Notes: generated by a model not told the origin, from the sequence alone. Shown: positions 1 to 9,427, numbered from the stretch's first letter. The stretch: DNA of 64,000 bases from Prorocentrum cordatum (GCA_963575745.1 CAUYUJ010003681.1:369063-433062), one strand, 5' to 3'. A program made the numbers and translations.

Positions 1-115
1 GTATTTTTCGTCCGCGGACCCCCAGGGGCCGCCTCGCGCGCATGAGCCAGAAGCATTCTTAAGTTCTCATCAGAGGTTTTGGCACGCCTCTGGCCCGTTG
101 TGCCGGCGACTGCCC
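1..115 (+). repeat. Dispersed repeat, copy 1
   Basis: Shares an ordered set of words with 52970-53090 in the same orientation: TCGTCCGNGGACC, CCAGGGGCCGCC, a CGCGCG run, then GCACGCCT, TGGCCCG and GCCGGCGA. The two copies are diverged and have small indels. The left end is cut by the window edge, so the full element is not visible. Confidence 0.6.
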
Positions 116-143
116 GTTCTGTGTTGGGTGAGGCGGGGGAGAA

Positions 144-150
144 GACACGC

Positions 151-197
<47 letters not shown>
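144..197. repeat. (CA)n microsatellite
   Basis: A nearly pure CA dinucleotide run of about 50 bases with a few CG interruptions at both ends. Confidence 0.95.
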
Positions 198-198
<1 letters not shown>

Positions 199-779
199 GA
201 AGCATGACGTATGATTTCCGAATTTTGGAAGCAGATCTGCGCGTGCTGCAGGAGCCCGGCGGCGTGGACAAGCCGACGGATCCAGGCACGGCGCCCCCTC
301 TCACGGGTGAGGGGTGAGGTGAGAAGGCCCTATCAGGCCCACGGGTCTCGAGGGCTGAGGTGAGGACGGACCAGCAGGACTGAGGTAAGAACACTGCACA
401 TCATCAGTGGCCCCCAGAAGGTCCACTGCGAGCTTTGATGTGCAGGTCGTGCTGCCATTATCTTCGACAGGGTGCCGCATCGATAATAGGAGCAGCATGT
501 GCGCACGTGATGGTGCATGTGGGGAGAACCACGGGGTAGCATCTGTTTGACCATGTTTGCAACGTGTGGTCACGACCTCGCAATCAGACCTGTGATATTT
601 GGTAGTGGAAGATCCACATCTCCAGCCAGTAGACTTGCTTCGCGCTCGCTGTCCGACCCGAGACGCGACGGATTGCTCCGCTGCTTTTGTGCAAGCTTTT
701 AGCCATTACAATTACCTAGAGGCTTCTACGTTTGCTAGTGCGGACCTCAGTCAGTTCGTAATTACACCCAGGCTGCGCA
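198..779. other. Unassigned sequence
   Basis: Mixed-composition sequence. I see no recognisable coding signature, RNA gene or repeat structure. Reading frames here are short and carry no family motif. Confidence 0.5.
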
Positions 780-915
780 GGCTGCGTAATATCGGTTGTG
801 CAGTCTCTGTGGTGCAACGTGCGAGTGCAACATGTTAGCTGCAAGTTGTGGCTACCTATGTGATGGAAGCTATGTAGTACAACCTATGTGGTGCTCGCTA
901 GGTGGTACAGTCAAC
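780..915 (+). repeat. TGTGGTGCAA-type short repeat, small block
   Basis: Degenerate repetitions of a ~15-base word built on TATGTGGTGCAA. The same family forms a long block at 47815-48068 and small blocks near 47300-47385 and 49140-49205. Confidence 0.6.
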
Positions 916-1336
916 GTGGCTCAAGCTGCGGCGAAATAGATCCGTTGGGACCTTCTTGTGGTCGCTTTTGGGCCCGTCTTTGGACCTTGGCTGATCTTCG
1001 AGACCACCTCGAGGCTTCAGAGGCCCACCGAGAGCGAACCGGCGAGATGGCAAACATCAGCGATGCGCAGCCTAAGGCTTTTGAAGGATTTTGACATCTC
1101 GGGGGTGATATTGAGAGGCTATGAGTCCGCTTCTAGCTGTCTCGTGGCGGTCCTGGGACCACTTGGAGGCACGCTGGAAACGCTATTGAGCAGTATTGGG
1201 ATATCGTGCATCTTGGATGCCGTCTTGGGCCATCGAGGGCCATTCGGGAGCCATCTTGGGCCATGTTGGACGCTCCAGCTGCCTGCGACATCCTGGTCCA
1301 GACCCATCGGAGGGGCGAAGCTGTCCCTCACCACCC
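916..1336. other. Unassigned sequence with 11-bp-array fragments
   Basis: No gene is supported. Around 1225-1275 there are a few units related to the GTCTTGGGCC / CATCTTGGGCC words that make up the large arrays elsewhere. Otherwise the sequence is unique within the window. Confidence 0.4.
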
Positions 1337-1489
1337 ACCAAACCACCCCAACCCAACCCGAAGGCCTCAATTTGCCCTCCATGTCCAGTGGGGGGGGGGG
1401 TCGGGGAACACTGAAGAAGCACACATGGAACCCTTACCCCCCCCCCAACCCGAAGTCCAGGTCTTCGGGTCGGGTTGGGGTGGTCTGGT
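1337..1489. repeat. Foldback with 30-bp inverted arms
   Basis: The left arm at 1337-1366 and the right arm at 1460-1489 are reverse complements at 27 of 30 positions, separated by 93 bases. The arms are built on CCAACCCAACCCGAAG. The right arm can also pair locally with CCCGAAG just before it. No target-site duplication is evident. Confidence 0.75.
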
Positions 1490-1540
1490 AGGCAGTCAGT
1501 CCCCAGAAGGACGGCCGTCTCGCGTGCTCCCACCCACCCA

Positions 1541-1667
1541 CCCTCCTCCTCCTCCTCCTCCTCCCTCCTCCTCCTCCTCCTCCTCCTCCTCCTCCTCCTC
1601 CTCCTCCTCCTCCTCCTCCTCCTCCTCCTCCTCCTCCTCCTCCTCCTCCTCCTCCTCCCCTCCTCCC
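1541..1667. repeat. (CTC)n microsatellite
   Basis: Pure CCT/CTC triplets. They keep several poly-Ser, poly-Pro or poly-Leu frames open on one strand and poly-Gly, poly-Arg or poly-Glu frames on the other. None of these is a gene. Confidence 0.95.
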
Positions 1668-2879
1668 ACCGCAGAGGCAGCACCCGAGTCTCAGCCCTGC
1701 CAAAGGGTCGCCATTGGATGGACGGCGAGAGGGGGCTCCAACCGAAGGCAGGTCCGCGACGCTCACGGGGTGCGCCGCGCGTGCCGGGTGCGCCTCCTGC
1801 ACCAGATTCACACCGGGTGCACTAGGAGTCCCAGGGACGCCAGCGTGCCAGGCGCGCATGGTGCGCCAGCCGCAGGCAGAGTGTGCCAGCTGCGCCATTG
1901 CACGTGACAGTGCACATCGGGAAACATGTCGACCCCCACCATCTTTGCCAGAACAAGGGCAAGGTGGCGCCAGGGTGGACATCACATACATGGCGCGTGC
2001 AGCCGCAAGCATCTCGCATTTTTGGTGACGAGGGTTGTGGGCCTGCGAGCTATACGCGGGCACCCCCAACATCCCTGCCACAGAATAATGCAAAATGATG
2101 GCGGGGAGCCAGCGCGTGGTCCAATAGTTCGCCGCAACGTCAGCTGTGGTTTGGCCTCTGATCGGTATGGTGTGCATCTGCACGCGGTGCACTATGATGC
2201 CCCCCTCCGCCCCTGCAAATAACATTACAGCGTGATCACCAGACGCCCGAACATGGTCCATCTTTTGCCGCATTGCTTTTGACCAGGGTGGCGAGTGGAT
2301 GGGGCGGCATTGAGTGAGGAGTAGTGGCAAGTTCCCATGTGCACACCATGTGTGAGCAGCTTTGGTGTGGGCTCGAATGCAGCTGTGAGGTCAGTTTCCT
2401 ATGACAAGTGCCGGTCCCTCTCAAGGGTTCAGGAGCAGACGGGCGGTGGACGAGTCTGCGGGCACGTCGAGTGTCCACGTCCCGCTTCCGCTGCTAGGTA
2501 GCCAGCTAGTCACATCTTGGGCATACGGCGAGGCGTAGGGAGAAGGATAGCAACGACACTGGCTGCAAAGAAGCACAGTCCTAAGTGACATATAGCCCGC
2601 AATGCGGATCGACGCGGGCCGATGCTAAACGATCCATGACAATATCGTTGATGCTCGTCGAGAGCGAGTGGGAGCGTGGTGCGCGAGCGGTTGCTTCGTT
2701 TCGGACTCCGCTCGTGCAGCACTGGCTCAGCGCCGCAGGCCCTCAGCCCGGCGTCAGCAAGGACGGGGGGTGGGGTGGGAGTCCGCTGTGCGAGGAAGGC
2801 CGGGGTGCAGTCACCGTGAGTGTCGTCGGGCGTTGCGTAACGGGAAGGCGATACAGGGGTGGTGCAGAAAGATGCCCCT
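1668..2879. other. Unassigned sequence
   Basis: GC-rich sequence containing words such as GTGCGCC, GCCAGG and CGTGCC but no clear periodicity. Open frames exist on both strands without recognisable motifs. No gene is supported. Confidence 0.4.
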
Positions 2880-3072
2880 TTTGTGGACCTTGGGGGCCCG
2901 GCCTAGCGGGACCCCCTGGGGCCCAAAGGAAGCCCGAAAGGTGCACGGTTCCCCCCCTCCCCTTCCCGTGCATCGCCCCCCCATGACGCAGCGCCCAGTG
3001 TCGAGTCATGGGCGCGTCAGTCTTCCCCCCCGTGTATCGCCCACCCATGGCGCAGCGCCCACTGTCGAGTCT
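2880..3072 (+). repeat. Dispersed repeat with 63-bp tandem duplication
   Basis: The block running through CCCCCTGGGGCCCAAA, a C-run and CGTGCATCGCCCC is related to 56195-56305. Inside it, about 43 bases around GCAGCGCCCA and TGTCGAGTC occur twice, 63 bases apart (ending near 3007 and 3070). Confidence 0.65.
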
Positions 3073-3129
3073 CTGGCATCCATGGTTTTCGCCAGGAACG
3101 AAGCCTTTCGCTTCTGGGGGAGCCTTGCT

Positions 3130-4310
3130 GGCCCAGATGTGAAAGAGCGCGTTTTGTGGTCGCTTGGAGGGGCGGGGGGGGGTTCCAACCCCCCCCCCTC
3201 TGGATGGAGATGGTCCCCCCCCCCCCCCTGACGGAGGAGGAGGGGGGGGGTTCGATCCCCCCCCCCCCCCCCTACCTCTCCCTCCTGTCTCCGTCTCCCT
3301 CTCCTCGGCTGGCGGCGCGGCAGCGGGGACGACAGTTCCTTTTTTGGGCCCGCGCCGGCGCCTGCGGCGGCGGGCGGCGGCGGCGGGGAGCGTCGACGAG
3401 GACGACGGTGGTGGTGGTGGTGGTGGTGGTGAGTGGTGGTGGTGGTGGTGGCGGTGGTGGTGGTGGGTGGTGGTGGTGGCGGTGGTGGTTGTGGTGGTGG
3501 TGGTGGTGGTGGCGGTGGTGTGTGGTGGTGGTGGTGGTGGTCTGGTGGTGGTGTGGTGGTGGATTGTGGTGGTGGTGGTGGGTGGTAGTGGTGGTAGTGG
3601 TGGTGGGTTGTGGTGGTGGTGGTTGTTTGGTGGTGTGTGTTCTGGTGGTGGTGGTGGTGTGGTAGGGGTAGTGGTGGTGGTGGTGGTGGTGGTGGCGGTG
3701 TTGGTGTTGGTGTCGTGGTTTGTGGTGATGGTGGTGAGTTGTTCTGCTGGTAGTGGTGGCGGTGGTGGTGGTGGCGTGGTAGATTTTGGTGGTGGAGGTG
3801 GTAGTGGTGGTGGGTTTTTGTGGTGGTGGTGGTGGTGGTGGTGGTGGTGGTGGTGGTGATGGTGAGTTGTGGTGGTGGAGGTTGTGGTGGTGATGGTGGC
3901 TGTGGTGGTGGTGGTGGTGGTGGTGGTTGTGTGGTGGGTTGGTGGTGGTGGTGGTGGGTTGAGGCGGTGGTGGTGGTGGTAGTGGTGGTGGTGGTAGTGG
4001 TGGTTATCGTCGCTGCGTCCCCGCCGTCGCAGGCGCCAGCGCCGGCGCTGCTGGCCGCCGCCAGCGCCGGCGCCGGCTCCAGGGGGGGTTGGGGGTTTGA
4101 ACCCCCCCCCCTCGGCGGGGGAGGGGGGGGTTGAACCCCTGACCCCCCCCTGGGCTGCCTCTAGTCATCGTCGCTGCGTCCCCGCCGTCGGCGCTGGCGC
4201 CGGAAGGGGGGGGGGTTGAAACCCCCCCGCCCCCTTTGGAAGGGGGGTGTTCGAAACGCGCTGCCGAATGTTCCCAAGGCAAGCGCCCGTGAAACGCGTT
4301 CTCTCCCAGA
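3130..4310 (+). repeat. 1.2-kb G/C-run and GGT element, copy A
   Basis: This block has an inverted counterpart at 30311-31545. In order it holds: a G/C-run hairpin zone with GGGGTTCGATCCCC-like stems, a CTCCTCGGCTGGCGG stretch, a GC-rich stretch ending in GTCGACGAGGACGAC, a long GGT tract, ATCGTCGCTGCGTCCCCGCC, further G/C-run hairpins, and CGAAACGCGCTGCCGAATG followed by GTGAAACGCGTTCTCTC. The same order appears reversed and complemented at the other locus. No coding capacity beyond low-complexity frames is visible. Confidence 0.8.
3408..4008. repeat. (GGT)n tract, interrupted
   Basis: About 600 bases of GGT triplets with scattered substitutions. It is the core of the 1.2-kb element. Its complement, an ACC tract, forms the core of the inverted copy near 30711-31333. 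Confidence 0.95.
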
Positions 4311-4388
4311 AGTCAATCCAGCCCTGCAGTGTCCGACTGCACGTGTCAGGCGATAGCAAACATGGATCGAGGGGGCGTGGATTAGCGA

Positions 4389-4550
4389 CGGGTCTCGTTT
4401 CCATAGGAGATCGCGGATTTCCGCCGCCGAACGGGGCGGCACCGGCCGCCTTTTGGGGAGGGCACCTCCCCCGATCCATGCATTTGGCGACCGCGCGCCA
4501 AACCCAGGGATCGCTAATTCATTTTTGCGCGCCCCCGAACGCAAGCCAAT
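4389..4550 (+). repeat. ~155-bp dispersed repeat, copy 1
   Basis: Aligns with 16110-16265 in the same orientation. Shared words in order: CGTTTCCAT, TTTCCGCC, GGCGGC, CCGGCCGC, TTTGGGGAGGGC, CCTCCCCC, CGCGCGCCAA, GGATCGC and TGCGCGCCCCCGA. Both copies contain a GGGGAGG / CCTCCCC hairpin. Confidence 0.75.
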
Positions 4551-5019
4551 CCCGCCAACCTGGCCCAGAAACCAGTGCCAATCCGTGACAAAACAAGGGG
4601 CCTTCCAGGGCCTCGCCCTGCGAAACAGATTCGCCCACGCCGCAAACCTGGCGCAACCATGTGCGAAGCCTACCCCTTCGGATCCAATCGACGCTGGTTT
4701 TCTCGCTCTGACGCAGAGGCGTTCCTGACCCCTGCGAGTCTGTCCAAGTATCTGCCCAACAAGGGCCTGGTCCCGTATCTACCCTCACCTATAACCTTCG
4801 CCCATAGGCTCTCGCCGCCGACGCCCTGCGCGGAAGGTTCGCGGAAGGCGCGCGGAGGCTGGCCAAAGTGCAACGAGGGCGGTTTCGCCGGAGGACGCTT
4901 GCGGAGGCGTGGCGCGGAGGTCAAAATCCCACCAGCCTTTTTGGCGACAGGTGGTCTAACGAGATTCCTTTTCCCTCTTCCAATTGCATCCAAAACGGCC
5001 TTGGCGAGGAAACCCTAAC
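4551..5019. other. Unassigned sequence
   Basis: No gene, RNA or repeat structure recognised. A frame across this stretch merges into the array that follows and gains no support from that. Confidence 0.4.
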
Positions 5020-5845
5020 CATTGATTTTACTGAGGTTTGGGCCCCATTTTGGCCTCTTTGCGGGGGGGCCGAACGTCCTCCTTTGGTCGATGGCCTTCA
5101 AGATGGCCCCAAGAGGCCTTTTCAGGGCTCCCAAGAGGGCCCCAAGAGAGCCCCAAGAGGGCCCCAAGAGGGCCCTAAGACGGCCCCGGAGGCCTCCAAG
5201 ACGCCCAAGATGGCCTCCAAGACGGCTATGATGGCCCCAAGATGCCTCCAAGACGGCCGAAGATCCACCCAAGACGGCCTGAGATGGCCTCCAGATGGCC
5301 TAAGACCGCCCAAGAAGCATTCCGACTGCTCAAGACGGCCCAAGAGGCCCCCAAGATCGCCCACGAGGCCTCCAAGATGGCCCCATGACGGCCCAAGAGG
5401 CCCCCAAGACGGCCCCAAGAGGGCCCAAGAGGCTTCCAAGACGGCCAAAATGGCTTCCAAGACTGCCAAGATGGCCCCAAGATGCCTCCGAGACGGCCTA
5501 AGATGCACCAAAGACGGCCTAAGATGGCGTCAAGATGGCGCAAGACGGCCCAAGAGGCCTCCCAAGAGGCCTCCAAGACGGCCCAAAAGGCGTCCAGGAG
5601 GTTCTCCAGGAGGGCACGAAGAGGCCAAACTCACTGATTTGCCTGAGGTGTTTGAAAGATTTTGGCATGTGCTTCTTCTCGGCATTCCGACGGCTCAAGA
5701 AGGCGCAAGAGGCCCCTAATATCGCCCAAGAGGCCTCCAAGATGGCCCCATGACGGCCCAAACGGCCCCCAACACGGCCCAAAGAGGGCCCCAAAACGGC
5801 CCAAGATGCCACCAAGACGCCCAAGATGGCCTTTAAGAACCCCTG
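5020..5845 (+). repeat. 11-bp-unit array (CCAAGAGGGCC / CCAAGACGGCC)
   Basis: Tandem units of about 11 bases built on CCCCAAGAGGG and CCAAGACGGCC. Three units make 33 bases (11 codons), so frames stay open and give spurious proteins rich in P, R, K, G, Q and D. At 5625-5700 the array is broken by an A/T-richer hinge ending in ATTCCGACGGCTCAAGA. Related hinges occur in the other arrays. I do not regard any frame here as a gene. Confidence 0.85.
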
Positions 5846-6395
5846 ATCTGCACCATAGGATTAGGGAGGGAACCCAGCTTGAGGCTGATGTGTCCCTACT
5901 CCAGGGGCCGTCCAGAGCTATTTTCCTCTAACCCAACTTCTGGGCCTTCCCCACCTATGCGTCCCGCCGAAGGAGGGAGGAGAAGGAGGAGGAGGAGGAG
6001 GAGGAGGCGGAAGAGCAGCAGTCGTCAACAGGAATCACAGCTCGCGCCCCGGATCCGGAACCAGCCATAGCAGCAGGAGGCGGAGGATGAGGAGGAGGAG
6101 AAGGAGGGAAACGATACCGAGAAGCGCGAGGGGTCGCTCGCCGCCCGTGTCTCGTCCGCGCCAGAGCCCAGGCATTTGTGGACATTGACCCGATTCCCCC
6201 CCCCCCCCGCCCCCGAGCATGAAGGAATTCTGTCCTAGAGGAGCGTGGCCCTGGAAGTGACTCGCCGTTCTCGCGCCCTTCGGGCCCTCTCCTGGCCACC
6301 TCTAGGCCAGACCGTCAGACAGCTTCTCGGGATGAAAAACTGGTCCTGGGCAGCACCTTGGGGTGTAGGAACAGTTCTCTTCAGGACCCACCTTT
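5846..6395. other. Unassigned, with short (GGA)n and C-run
   Basis: A short GGA run lies at 5971-6012 and a C run at about 6195-6211. No gene is recognised. Confidence 0.5.
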
Positions 6396-6698
6396 GTGGC
6401 GCGTGTCCCCGCCCATGGGTTCGCTCGCGTACCGCAGGACGTCGTCGACGCTGTGGTCAAGCAGCCAGACCCGAAGAAAAGGCCGACGAACCCGGTGGCC
6501 AAGCAGGGGAACAGGCCTCGTCCTCAGCTCCTCCTCGTCCTCCTCGCCGTCTGGGGCTCGGAAGATCGGTCGGCATGGTGCCAGGGAAAAGGTACAGGAG
6601 CTCAGTTTGAGAGGATTTCGGAATCGGCTCCAACTGGAATTCAGCAACTACTTCCGCTGGTCCTAGCCGTGCCCATCTGGGGCCCGAGGTTGGTGTAG
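6396..6698 (+). CDS. Possible exon, unknown protein
   Basis: An open stretch reading ARVPAHGFARVPQDVVDAVV and onward to a stop at 6696-6698. It begins at a GTG, so 6396 is the edge of the open frame and not a proven start. Its first half uses almost only G- or C-ending codons (CGT GTC CCC GCC, GAC GTC GTC GAC) and is not a simple repeat, which is why it is listed. The second half has weaker codon bias. I recognise no domain. It could be an internal exon of a spliced gene, a degraded gene piece, or chance in GC-rich DNA. No matching exon nearby can be supported. Confidence 0.2.
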   Translation: MARVPAHGFARVPQDVVDAVVKQPDPKKRPTNPVAKQGNRPRPQLLLVLLAVWGSEDRSAWCQGKGTGAQFERISESAPTGIQQLLPLVLAVPIWGPRLV

Positions 6699-7044
6699 AG
6701 ACCCGTTTTGCCTTTGCCAGGAGGGGGGGAGGGGGGGGGGGCGAAACTTTCTTAGAAGGCTTGAGTGGGCCCAATCAGGGCCTCCCTGGCCGCCCTCTCC
6801 AGAGCTTGTTTTCGTGTCGTGTCGTCGTTCTTGGCCACCCTGCCCTGGCCTCCCTGGTGCCCCCCCCGCCTGTCCTGGTCCCCCATGCCCCTCTGCCCTT
6901 TCCTCCCTAGCCTCTCTGGCCTCCCTCCTGGCCTCTCTGGCCCCCCCCGTTCCCCCCAGGGCTTTTCCCAGGGCTTCGATGATTGTATTTCGGCTCCGCA
7001 CCGGTCGATGCAGCCCCTAAGCCCCCACCTCCCAGCGCGCCCCT
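6699..7044. other. Unassigned, G-run and pyrimidine-rich DNA
   Basis: A G run lies near 6722-6742, followed by C/T-rich sequence with repeated CTGGCCTCCCT-like words at about 6835-6950. No gene is supported. Confidence 0.45.
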
Positions 7045-7665
7045 CTCCGCATCCATTTTCTAAAGCAACCATGAGCCCCTCGGCCCTCCGCATCCCTCCC
7101 CCGCCAACCAGCGAAGCCAGCCCGCCAGCCAGCGCGCCCCCTCGGCACTGGTCCCCCACCAGCCAGCGCGCCCCCTCCGCCCCGACCTTTTTATTTCGGC
7201 ACAGCACCGGTCCTACCAGCCAGCGCGCCCCCTCTGCCCCGACCGCTTTATTTCGGCACGGTACTGGTCCTATCAGCCAGCGCGCCCCCTTCCGCCCCGG
7301 TCCAACCAGCCAGCGCGCCCCCTCCGCCCCGACCGCTTTATTTCGGCACGGCACCGGACCCATCAGCCAGCGCCCCTCCCCCATCAGATAGCTCAGCCAG
7401 CCCACCAACCAGCGCGCCCCGTCCGCTCCGACCGGTTTATTTCGACACGGCACCGCTCCCCCCCCCGCACCCCCCGTGCAGCCACTCCCTCCGCCGCGAC
7501 CCCAGCGCGCCCCCTCCGCCCCGACCGCCTTATTTCGGCACGGCACCAGTCCCGCCAGCCAGCGCGCCCCCTCCGCCCCGACCGCTTCAGTTCGGCACGG
7601 CGCCTGTCCCCCCAGCCAGCGCAACCCCTCTGCCCCGACCGCTTCATTTCGGCACGGCACCGCCC
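7045..7665. repeat. 57-bp tandem array
   Basis: Roughly ten units of 57 bases. Each contains CAGCCAGCGCGCCCCCT, CGCCCCGACCGCTTTATTTC and GGCACGGCACCGG. Unit starts at about 7161, 7218, 7274, 7308 (shortened unit), 7365, 7557 and 7614. Since 57 is 19 codons, a long frame stays open on the minus strand with a 19-residue repeat (CRNKAVGAEGARWLVGPVP). The units differ by substitutions and deletions with no sign of frame selection, so I treat it as a satellite. Confidence 0.85.
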
Positions 7666-8038
7666 CCCTAATTAGGCAGAGCGCGGGAGATAGCATGACG
7701 GTCAGCGGTGAGTGAGGTTTGCAGCAATGTTGCTTCTTAGGAGCTTGAGGGAGCCTGTTCTTGAACTGTTCACATGTCCCTCCGCGGGGCCTTCCCGGAA
7801 TGTTCGCATGTCCCTCCCGGGCGGCTTCTATCCGCTGCCGTTTCAATTCAGAACGCGTTCAGACATTGTGCCTTTCATTTGCATGTTCTGATACATGTTT
7901 TTGGTACGCCTTTTCTCCATCATCGAGAGGCTTCTGCTTACGCCGCCAGGGTCCATCGACCTCGGTAGGGGAGCTTCGGCTCCCACGGACTCGCACGCCA
8001 CTGCGCTTCGGTGGAAGAGGACTCCAACGGTTCATTGT
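7666..8038. other. Unassigned sequence 5' of the gag relic
   Basis: No gene is seen. If the gag relic is part of an LTR element, its 5' leader or LTR would lie here, but I cannot find a matching downstream copy. Confidence 0.35.
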
Positions 8039-8150
8039 CGGTGACTAGACATAAATTGTTTCTTCTTCTGGGGACTCCGTCGGTGACTGGGCGGAGATTG
8101 CTTCCTTCAACATTCATTGTTTGTGATTGGACACAGATCGTTTCTCCACT
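8039..8150 (+). repeat. Three imperfect ~41-bp repeats
   Basis: Three successive units start with GGTGACTAGACATAAATTG (8039), GGTGACTGGGCGGAGATTG (8082) and TGTGATTGGACACAGATCG (8122). Each is followed by TTTCTTC/TTTCTCC-type pyrimidines. They sit directly upstream of the gag-like frame. Confidence 0.6.
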
Positions 8151-8152
8151 TC

Positions 8153-9265
8153 ATGGTAGACAAAGTGATGCAGATTCCGAGTACGTTGGGGCCCAGGCAG
8201 CTGGGTTTGGCAGCGCGGCGGACCAGACGAGCATGCACGGCGAAAGTACCGCCAGCCTGTGACTCCAGATGGCAACGGTTCTACCCCTTGAAGAACTGGG
8301 CTCGCAACGTGTCTTGGTGGGCCTCGGCGCGTGAGCTGCCCGACACGGCTCAAGGTGCAGCGGTGATACTACGATTCGAAGGGGTGGCCAGGGAGTTGCG
8401 CAGCACTTTGGACCCTCAGACAGTGCGCGATGGTGGTACGAGAGACTTGCAGGACGGGGTCGGAATGAGACAGTTTTCAGGGCTGGCGATTCTATTTCGA
8501 GGACTGCAGCGACAGGTCGCGCCGTTGGACGCGGAGACATCGACACCGTCGATCGCCGAATTGATGAGCGTCCGGAGGATGCCTGGCGAGGACGTCGACA
8601 CCACACTGGGGCGTTCCTCAAGCTTGCAGTTCAGAGCGGCGGCGGGCGGCAACCTGGTTTGGGGGCCGAGTGGTTTCGCCTGGCTACTGCTGAGCGGACT
8701 TCGGGTACCACCGTCGGAGTGGGTCAATATGCTGGTGGGCTTCCGCAGCGATCTACCAGATAAGGAAGCGCAGTTCAACCAGCTGCTGTCGTTGATCCGA
8801 CGCGCAGGACACGTGCGCCAACGCGGCCGCATCGCAACCGCGGCGATGGCAGGCGGCCACGGAGGAGGTCGCGGACTACCAGCAGCACCACGCGGACATG
8901 GTCAAGGTCAGGTCTTCTTTTCTGCGTCGGCCGTCGGACCTGGCCAAGCCTGGGATCAGGCCGACGGTTGGACTGGAGGTGCGCTGACAATTCGTGGCAT
9001 GCCGGCGATGGCGTGCCCCACTGAAGCGGAAACTTCGCCAATGGGCATGCAGGGCACGCGCGCGACCCGCGACGACGGCGACGACCGCGACGGCGATTGC
9101 AGCAGCAGCGCCGCCGGCGGGGATGGAGTACCACAGCACGACATGGACTCTTACCTCAGTAGCACCGGCGTCAGCAATCCAGGTGGACACGCTGTGGCAC
9201 GAGTACGTTGCGGCACGACGACGGTGGCGCACGTTCACGAAGAAGCACACAAGGTTCGACCGCAG
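8153..9265 (+). pseudogene. Gag-like ORF of a Ty1/copia-type retrotransposon, frameshifted
   Basis: The first in-frame ATG is at 8153 and the frame is open from 8087. The translation has the layout I associate with dinoflagellate copia-type Gag: a Trp-rich start (RWQRFYPLKNWARNVSWWAS), AAVILRFEGVARELRSTLDP, then RRMPGEDVDTTLGR, GPSGFAWLLLSGLRVPPSEW and, in the LP-to-GH segment, a run ending in LIRRAGHVRQ. After about 8880 this frame becomes low-complexity. A typical downstream Gag feature, LWHEYVAARRRWRTF, appears at about 9192-9236 in the +1 frame, so a frameshift probably lies between 8880 and 9190. No zinc knuckle, protease, integrase or reverse transcriptase follows. The element is dead or truncated. 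The family call rests on remembered pattern, not a search. Confidence 0.6.
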
Positions 9266-9397
9266 GACACAGACAGCACAAAAAGACATGGCCGAGGACG
9301 ACATCGGCATGGAGACGGACATGCTCACGACGGCAATGGCTTCGCGTGGCATGGAGACGGACATGCCACGACGACAACGTGCAAATTGCGGCACTCA

Positions 9398-9427
9398 CAC
9401 TTGCATCTGGTTGGGTCCTTCGTCAGG
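9398..9427 (+). repeat. GGTTGGGTCCTTCG motif, copy 1
   Basis: Short dispersed word CACTTGCATCTGGTTGGGTC followed by CTTCGTCAGG. Related copies at 23547-23574, 24351-24382 and 61441-61470, all on the plus strand. Confidence 0.6.

Noticed and set aside
3240-3270. tRNA gene suggested by GGGGTTCGATCCCC
   Set aside because: Only a T-arm-like hairpin is present. No acceptor stem, D-arm or anticodon arm can be built around it.
3164-4134. Val/Gly/Trp-rich frames over the GGT tract and Thr/His/Pro frames over the ACC tract
   Set aside because: Explained by the triplet repeat. No start context, domain or codon signature.
5048-5065. Spliced-leader match CCATTTTGGC
   Set aside because: Ten bases match but the rest of the leader does not, it lies inside an array hinge, and no acceptor or gene follows.
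4868-5719. A 283-codon frame rich in Pro, Lys, Arg and Gln
   Set aside because: The 11-bp unit cycles through three frames every 33 bases and has no stops, and similar frames exist on both strands of every such array.
7045-7665. A 19-residue-repeat protein on the minus strand
   Set aside because: The 57-bp unit alone explains the open frame. Substitutions fall in all codon positions, and one unit is shortened by 23 bases, which breaks the frame.
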